Both the position numbers and the translations under genes were made by a program. The notes below the pieces were generated by a model. The model was not told the origin of the DNA and searched no databases. It saw only the letters and a list, made by a program, of their open reading frames with translations. A stretch of DNA of 64,000 nt, taken from assembly GCF_044762655.1 (NCBI RefSeq), contig NZ_JBIWER010000001.1, positions 558,001-622,000 of the forward strand, given 5' to 3'. Origin of the DNA: Psychrobacillus sp044762655 (GTDB lineage Bacteria; Bacillota; Bacilli; Bacillales_A; Planococcaceae). The first letter of the stretch is position 1, and each line of letters begins with the position of its first letter. Below are positions 60,068-64,000 of this stretch, piece after piece.

Positions 60068-61540
60068 CTAGTTCAAAGCAATACAAATGTTTTTAGCTTC
60101 GGAGAAAAATTCTAGACTATGATGTCCTCCTTCTCTTCCAATACCACTCTTTTTAAATCCTCCAAATGGGGCGCGTAAATCACGAACGAACCAACAATTC
60201 ACCCAAATTGTTCCTGCACGAACGCCATGTGCAATTCGATGGGCACGTTTTAAATTCTCCGTCCAAATAACACCATTCAACCCGTATTCCGTGTCATTCG
60301 CAATCGCTAAAGCTTCTTCTTCCGTGTCAAATGGAATGATCGTTACAATCGGTCCGAAAATTTCTTCTTGGCAAATTCTAGCTGTATGATCTTGATGATA
60401 ATAAACAGTAGGCTCTAAGTAATAGCCGCTCTCTAAGTGAGGTGCAAGTACTGGAATCCCACCACCAGTAATAAGTGTTGCCCCTTCTTTCTTAGCAATC
60501 TCTAAGTAATGTTTTACCTTATTAAAATGTTCTTCACTTACGAGTGGTCCCATTTTAGTTGTTGCGTCTTGTGGATCGCCAACGACAAGAGATTCGGCTG
60601 CATGTTTAAATTTCTCAATAAATGAATCCAAAATCGTTCGTTGCACTAAAATGCGTGAGCCTGCTAAACAAACCTGCCCGGAGTTCAAGAACGCGGCTTG
60701 GATGGATACAGGAATTGCTTTATCCAAATCTGCATCTTCAAAAATAATGTTGGCAGCTTTACCGCCTAATTCAAAAGAGAATTTTTTAAGCGTATTAGCA
60801 CCATTTTTCATAATAGCCTTTCCAGTTGTAGTAGAGCCTGTAAATGATATGAGGTCGACATTTTTGTTCTCTGTAATTGCTGTCCCTACTACACTTCCCT
60901 TGCCATGTATGATGTTGACTACGCCGTCAGGAATTCCTGCCTCTTTTGCTATTTCTCCTAAAAGGGAAACGGATAGCGGCGTCATTTCAGCTGGTTTAAT
61001 AACTGCTGTATTTCCAGCAGCTAAGCACGGACCAAGTTTCCAAGTAGTCAGCATAAATGGTGCATTCCATGGAGTGATTAAGCCTGCAACACCTACTGGT
61101 TCATAGCGAGTATAATTGAGAAAAGCCTCTTCCATCGGATAAACTTCCCCGCCTTGTTTTTCCATAAAGTCAGCAAAAAACTTTAGATTATGAGCAGCAC
61201 GCGGAATTTCTCCTGTAAAGGCATGACTATAAGGTTTACCGACATCAAGCGCTTCAAGACGAGCAATCTCTTCTCTTCGTTCAAGGATAATTTCGGCCAT
61301 ACGACGAATTTTATCGCAACGATCTGAAAGAGACATAGTTCTCCATGGACCATGATCAAATGCAGTTCTAGCAGCTTCACTAACCTTTTTTACATCTTCC
61401 TCTGTAGCTTCTGAAACAACAGCAATCACTTCCTGTGTTGCAGGATTTTTTACTTCAAATGTCTGATCGTCGGAAGAGTTTTCGTATTTCCCATTTATAA
61501 AATGAAGTACTCTTCTAACCTTGACTTCTACAGTTGTCAT
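60068..61540 (-). CDS. 2-hydroxymuconic-semialdehyde-type dehydrogenase
   Basis: A 490-residue NAD(P)-dependent aldehyde dehydrogenase. The active-site Cys is in NSGQVCLAGSR (about residue 294), the Glu in FELGGKAANI and the cofactor loop in FTGSTTTGKAI. Its position beside the tautomerase, decarboxylase, hydratase and aldolase of the meta-cleavage pathway supports oxidation of 2-hydroxymuconic (or 5-carboxymethyl-2-hydroxymuconic) semialdehyde. It overlaps the tautomerase gene by 4 bases. Confidence 0.9.
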   Translation of the reverse strand: MTTVEVKVRRVLHFINGKYENSSDDQTFEVKNPATQEVIAVVSEATEEDVKKVSEAARTAFDHGPWRTMSLSDRCDKIRRMAEIILERREEIARLEALDVGKPYSHAFTGEIPRAAHNLKFFADFMEKQGGEVYPMEEAFLNYTRYEPVGVAGLITPWNAPFMLTTWKLGPCLAAGNTAVIKPAEMTPLSVSLLGEIAKEAGIPDGVVNIIHGKGSVVGTAITENKNVDLISFTGSTTTGKAIMKNGANTLKKFSFELGGKAANIIFEDADLDKAIPVSIQAAFLNSGQVCLAGSRILVQRTILDSFIEKFKHAAESLVVGDPQDATTKMGPLVSEEHFNKVKHYLEIAKKEGATLITGGGIPVLAPHLESGYYLEPTVYYHQDHTARICQEEIFGPIVTIIPFDTEEEALAIANDTEYGLNGVIWTENLKRAHRIAHGVRAGTIWVNCWFVRDLRAPFGGFKKSGIGREGGHHSLEFFSEAKNICIALN

Positions 61541-61737
61541 TTCGATTCCTTCTTTCTTTTTGCAATGGATTGACCAGCAATCCCCCAGTGCGTAGTTGGA
61601 ACTTCCGTAATCAATACTCGTATATTTTCTATAGGTGCATCTATCACAGCTGAAACTTTTTCGGTAACTTCATAAATTAATTGTTCTTTCTTTTCAGGGG
61701 TTCTTCCTTCAGCAATCGTAATTTGAATGAATGGCAT
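61537..61737 (-). CDS. dmpI: 4-oxalocrotonate (2-hydroxymuconate) tautomerase
   Basis: A 66-residue tautomerase. The ATG at 61737 is chosen so that Pro becomes residue 1 after Met removal (MPFIQITIAEGR), as required for the catalytic proline; an in-frame GTG at 61749 would add four residues and spoil it. Arg11 is also kept. It interconverts 2-hydroxymuconate and 4-oxalocrotonate. It overlaps the aldehyde dehydrogenase gene by 4 bases. Confidence 0.92.
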   Translation of the reverse strand: MPFIQITIAEGRTPEKKEQLIYEVTEKVSAVIDAPIENIRVLITEVPTTHWGIAGQSIAKRKKESK

Positions 61738-61745
61738 AGTTATCT

Positions 61746-62543
61746 TCACTCTCCTATCTGAAAACTAGTATTTATCGTTCCAAGTCCATCAAATGTTGCT
61801 TCGAAGTGATCTCCTGGTGATATATGCATTGCCTGTGTAATGGCCCCACTTAAAACTACTTGCCCTTTTTTAATGAATTGGTTTCTTTTTGCGATCTTAT
61901 TTGCCATCCACGCAATGGCTACTGCAGGATTCCCCATAACAGCTGCCAATGTACTTGTGGCAACAACCTCTCCGTTTTTTCTAAAAACAATTCCCGTCAA
62001 CTGTAAATCTATTTTCTCCGGTGACATAAACTGATTTCCTAGAATGTACCGAGAGGAAGATGAATTGTCTGCTATAGCATCATGCAAAGTAAATTTAAAG
62101 GCTTCAAAACGACTATCAATTACTTCAAAAGCTGGTACAACGTAATCTGTCGCATCCATTATTTGTGCCGGAGTAATATAGCTTCCTTGTATATCCTTCT
62201 TAAAAACAAAGGCAAGCTCAGGCTCTAATTTAGCATGTATAAAAGGAGTCAAGGAGTGTGAATCTCCTTCTATCAAAACCATATTTTCAAGTAACACACC
62301 ATAGGAAGGTTCATGCACACCCATCATTTGTTGCTTCGCCTTGCTAGTCAATCCTAATTTCCATCCTGAAACTGCCGTGTTTTCTTCTTCACACTTCTTC
62401 TGAACGAGCTTTTCTTGGATATCATAAGCTTTATCTTCATCCATCCCCGGAAACTCATTTGCGAATTGAGGAAGTGTTTTTACACCTTTTTCTGCATCAA
62501 ATAAATCTTGTACAACGTTCTCTATTGTAATAGTTTCCATCAA
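61746..62543 (-). CDS. dmpH: 4-oxalocrotonate decarboxylase-like protein
   Basis: A 265-residue hydratase/decarboxylase-fold enzyme (fumarylacetoacetase-like). The pattern EVIDSRFEAFKFTLHDAIADNSSSSRYILG resembles DmpH (which has YENFKFDL) more than DmpE. Metal ligand Glu residues are in the ELAFVFKKD stretch. It is expected to decarboxylate 4-oxalocrotonate to 2-oxopent-4-enoate. It overlaps the neighbouring hydratase gene by 4 bases. Confidence 0.86.
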   Translation of the reverse strand: MMETITIENVVQDLFDAEKGVKTLPQFANEFPGMDEDKAYDIQEKLVQKKCEEENTAVSGWKLGLTSKAKQQMMGVHEPSYGVLLENMVLIEGDSHSLTPFIHAKLEPELAFVFKKDIQGSYITPAQIMDATDYVVPAFEVIDSRFEAFKFTLHDAIADNSSSSRYILGNQFMSPEKIDLQLTGIVFRKNGEVVATSTLAAVMGNPAVAIAWMANKIAKRNQFIKKGQVVLSGAITQAMHISPGDHFEATFDGLGTINTSFQIGE

Positions 62544-63331
62544 CTTTCCCTCCCATTATCGAATGAGGCTGTAACAGTACCTAAATGAGCAAAATTAGCT
62601 GTAAATGTGTCACCATCTTGGATTTCTAAAGCAGCTGTGAATGCACCAGATAATACAATTTCTCCTGCTAAAAGTTTTACACCATAAGCAGATAAAGCAT
62701 TCGCAAGCCATGCAATTGCGTTAATTGGATTTCCTAGCACTGCCGCTCCAGTCGCTGATTCGACATATTCCCCATTCTTCAACACATTCATTCCTAAACA
62801 AGTTAAATCTAAACCTTCTAGTTTAGTTGCTTTACTACCAATCACAACTAATGCAGAAGAACCGTTGTCTGATACAGTATCTTCAAACTTAATCTTCCAA
62901 TCTTCGATACGACTATCTATAATTTCAATTGCCGGAACGATGTAATCGGTTGCTTCTATTACATCTTCTGGTGTTACATTAGGTCCTATTAAATCTTTCT
63001 TTAATACGAATGCAATCTCACATTCTACTTTTGGTTGAAGTAGATTTTGAAGAGGAACTTTGTCGCCGTCCATATACATCATTGTGTCAAATAAATGACC
63101 ATAGTCCGGTTGTTCTACTCCAAACATCGTTTGAATAGCTTTACTTGTCGCCCCGATTTTTTTTCCAACTATACGTGCTCCGCGCTCTACTTTTTTCTCC
63201 ACATATTGCAACTGAATATGATAAGCATCTGATAATGTTAGATCTGGGTAGCGCTCTGTTAAAGGAGCTATAGGAGCTTTATAATACTCTGCTTCGATTA
63301 GTTCATTCGCTAGCTTCGAAATTAATACCAT
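62540..63331 (-). CDS. dmpE: 2-oxopent-4-enoate hydratase
   Basis: A 263-residue member of the same family as the decarboxylase. The pattern IIDSRIEDWKIKFEDTVSDNGSSALVVIG matches MhpD/DmpE (which has RIRDWSIQF). It hydrates 2-oxopent-4-enoate to 4-hydroxy-2-oxovalerate, the substrate of the aldolase encoded upstream. Start ATG has AAAGGAAGGATCA upstream. The close pair of paralogues is typical of meta-cleavage operons. Confidence 0.87.
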   Translation of the reverse strand: MVLISKLANELIEAEYYKAPIAPLTERYPDLTLSDAYHIQLQYVEKKVERGARIVGKKIGATSKAIQTMFGVEQPDYGHLFDTMMYMDGDKVPLQNLLQPKVECEIAFVLKKDLIGPNVTPEDVIEATDYIVPAIEIIDSRIEDWKIKFEDTVSDNGSSALVVIGSKATKLEGLDLTCLGMNVLKNGEYVESATGAAVLGNPINAIAWLANALSAYGVKLLAGEIVLSGAFTAALEIQDGDTFTANFAHLGTVTASFDNGRES

Positions 63332-63359
63332 TTGATCCTTCCTTTCTATGTAGGAAAAA

Positions 63360-63385
63360 GCCGCTAATGGAATTTCACTAACGGC
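63360..63385 (-). terminator. hairpin with T-run between aldolase and hydratase genes
   Basis: GCCG...CGGC with inner pairs forms a 12-base arm hairpin that needs G-U pairs on the minus-strand RNA and is followed there by a T-run. The pairing works on the minus strand better than on the plus strand, so it is probably a partial terminator between genes of the operon. Confidence 0.5.
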
Positions 63386-63395
63386 ACTACTTGTA

Positions 63396-64000
63396 TTACT
63401 TCACCAATTGTTTTTGTGCCAACTCGAGTGCCACATCCAATATCCAGTCTTCCTGACCGGCTACCGCATGACGGCGACCTAACTCTTCCATAATAGAAAC
63501 TGGACTTATATCGAATTTTGTGGCTGCTTCTCGCACATGTAACAAAAAGCTATTATAAACACCTGCATAACCGGCTGCTAGATTATCACGATCAATTACT
63601 AATGGATAATGGAAAACCGGAGCAATGATTTCTTCAGCCGTATCCATTAATATCGTCAAATCAATTCCAGTGTCTATTTCCATTTTGTTGAGCACTGCTA
63701 CCAACACTTCCGTCGGAGCATTCCCGGCTCCCGCACCTAATCCACGTAATGTTCCATCAATTTGATCAGCACCTGCTTCTAAAGCAGCAACTGTATTACC
63801 AATTGCTAACCCTAAATTGTTATGCGCATGAAAACCAACATTAATAGAGAGTGAATCTTTGAGTTTTGCTACACGTTCCCTTACACCATTTGGGACTAGG
63901 GCCCCTGCTGAATCTACGACATAGACGCAGTCTGCCCCATAACTCTCCATGAGTTTCGCCTGTTCGGCTAACACCGATGCTGGCTGTGTATGGCTCATCA
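63396..64000 (-). CDS. dmpG: 4-hydroxy-2-oxovalerate aldolase, partial (C-terminal part)
   Basis: At least 201 codons at the right edge; the N-terminal part is outside the window. Segments NVGFHAHNNLGLAIGNTVAALEAGADQIDGTLRGLGAGAGN (metal-binding His-x-His in FHAHNN) and the later GRRHAVAGQEDWI are diagnostic of DmpG/MhpE aldolases. It cleaves 4-hydroxy-2-oxovalerate to pyruvate and acetaldehyde, which DmpF would then oxidise. A partner acetaldehyde dehydrogenase is probably upstream, beyond the edge. Confidence 0.9.
   Translation of the reverse strand, partial: MSHTQPASVLAEQAKLMESYGADCVYVVDSAGALVPNGVRERVAKLKDSLSINVGFHAHNNLGLAIGNTVAALEAGADQIDGTLRGLGAGAGNAPTEVLVAVLNKMEIDTGIDLTILMDTAEEIIAPVFHYPLVIDRDNLAAGYAGVYNSFLLHVREAATKFDISPVSIMEELGRRHAVAGQEDWILDVALELAQKQLVK

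Overview
The window looks like chromosomal DNA of a low-GC, spore-forming Gram-positive of the Bacillales, most likely family Planococcaceae (a Psychrobacillus, Paenisporosarcina or Lysinibacillus relative). The reasons are strong AGGAGG-type ribosome sites, AT-rich spacers with hairpin-plus-T terminators, an SLH-anchored S-layer gene, a bacilliredoxin-like YtxJ, an RsbR-type stress protein, CcpA-like cre sites and two RRNPP peptide-signalling modules. The family assignment is inference; no rRNA or tRNA gene is visible.

Layout. 1-4 kb: fructose operon fruR-fruK-fruA. 4-13.5 kb: mostly minus-strand housekeeping and stress genes (acyl-CoA ligase, TM-helix-repeat channel-like protein, RsbR-like protein, YtxJ, YuiD-like protein, PP-loop ATPase, M23 peptidase, glutamine amidotransferase, epimerase). 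13.6-16.4 kb: an NprR-like regulator with its own unlisted 45-residue pro-peptide gene, divergent from a secreted subtilase. 17-31 kb: a long minus-strand catabolic operon (acyl-CoA synthetase, acyl-CoA dehydrogenase, three enoyl-CoA hydratases, 3-hydroxyacyl-CoA dehydrogenase, MaoC proteins, APH-type kinase, ComB-like phosphatase, TRAP transporter) behind a TetR regulator. 33.7-35.7 kb: a PlcR-like regulator, a divergent 41-residue PapR-like peptide gene and an EAL phosphodiesterase. 36.5-49 kb: a cell-surface island (S-layer protein, SLH-CAP protein, UppS paralogue with an altered active-site motif, Vpr-like protease, frameshifted SLH protein) with several gene remnants. 49-55.6 kb: a 3-hydroxybutyrate/acetoacetate operon facing a TetR gene. 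56-60 kb: an ascorbate-type PTS with a split transketolase. 60-64 kb: the lower meta-cleavage pathway, running off the right edge.

Two kinds of signal stand out. First, two complete RRNPP quorum-sensing cassettes whose pro-peptide genes are too short for routine ORF calling: one ends in SLPIHPPII beside a secreted protease, the other ends in TLDLPYIH and resembles PapR. Second, three intergenic arrays of short sites repeated every 21 bp (5615-5740, 48954-49079, 55706-55869). Two share a TACTCTCGG anchor and one has AATCGATCGA. All three sit in the same place and orientation, just beyond the terminator of a minus-strand gene. I do not recognise a described element with this architecture.

The metabolic genes fit a soil heterotroph that takes up organic acids through TRAP and MFS carriers, activates them with CoA, and channels aromatic, hydroxy-acid and ketone-body carbon into acetyl-CoA. 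At least some of this is probably under CcpA and TetR control.
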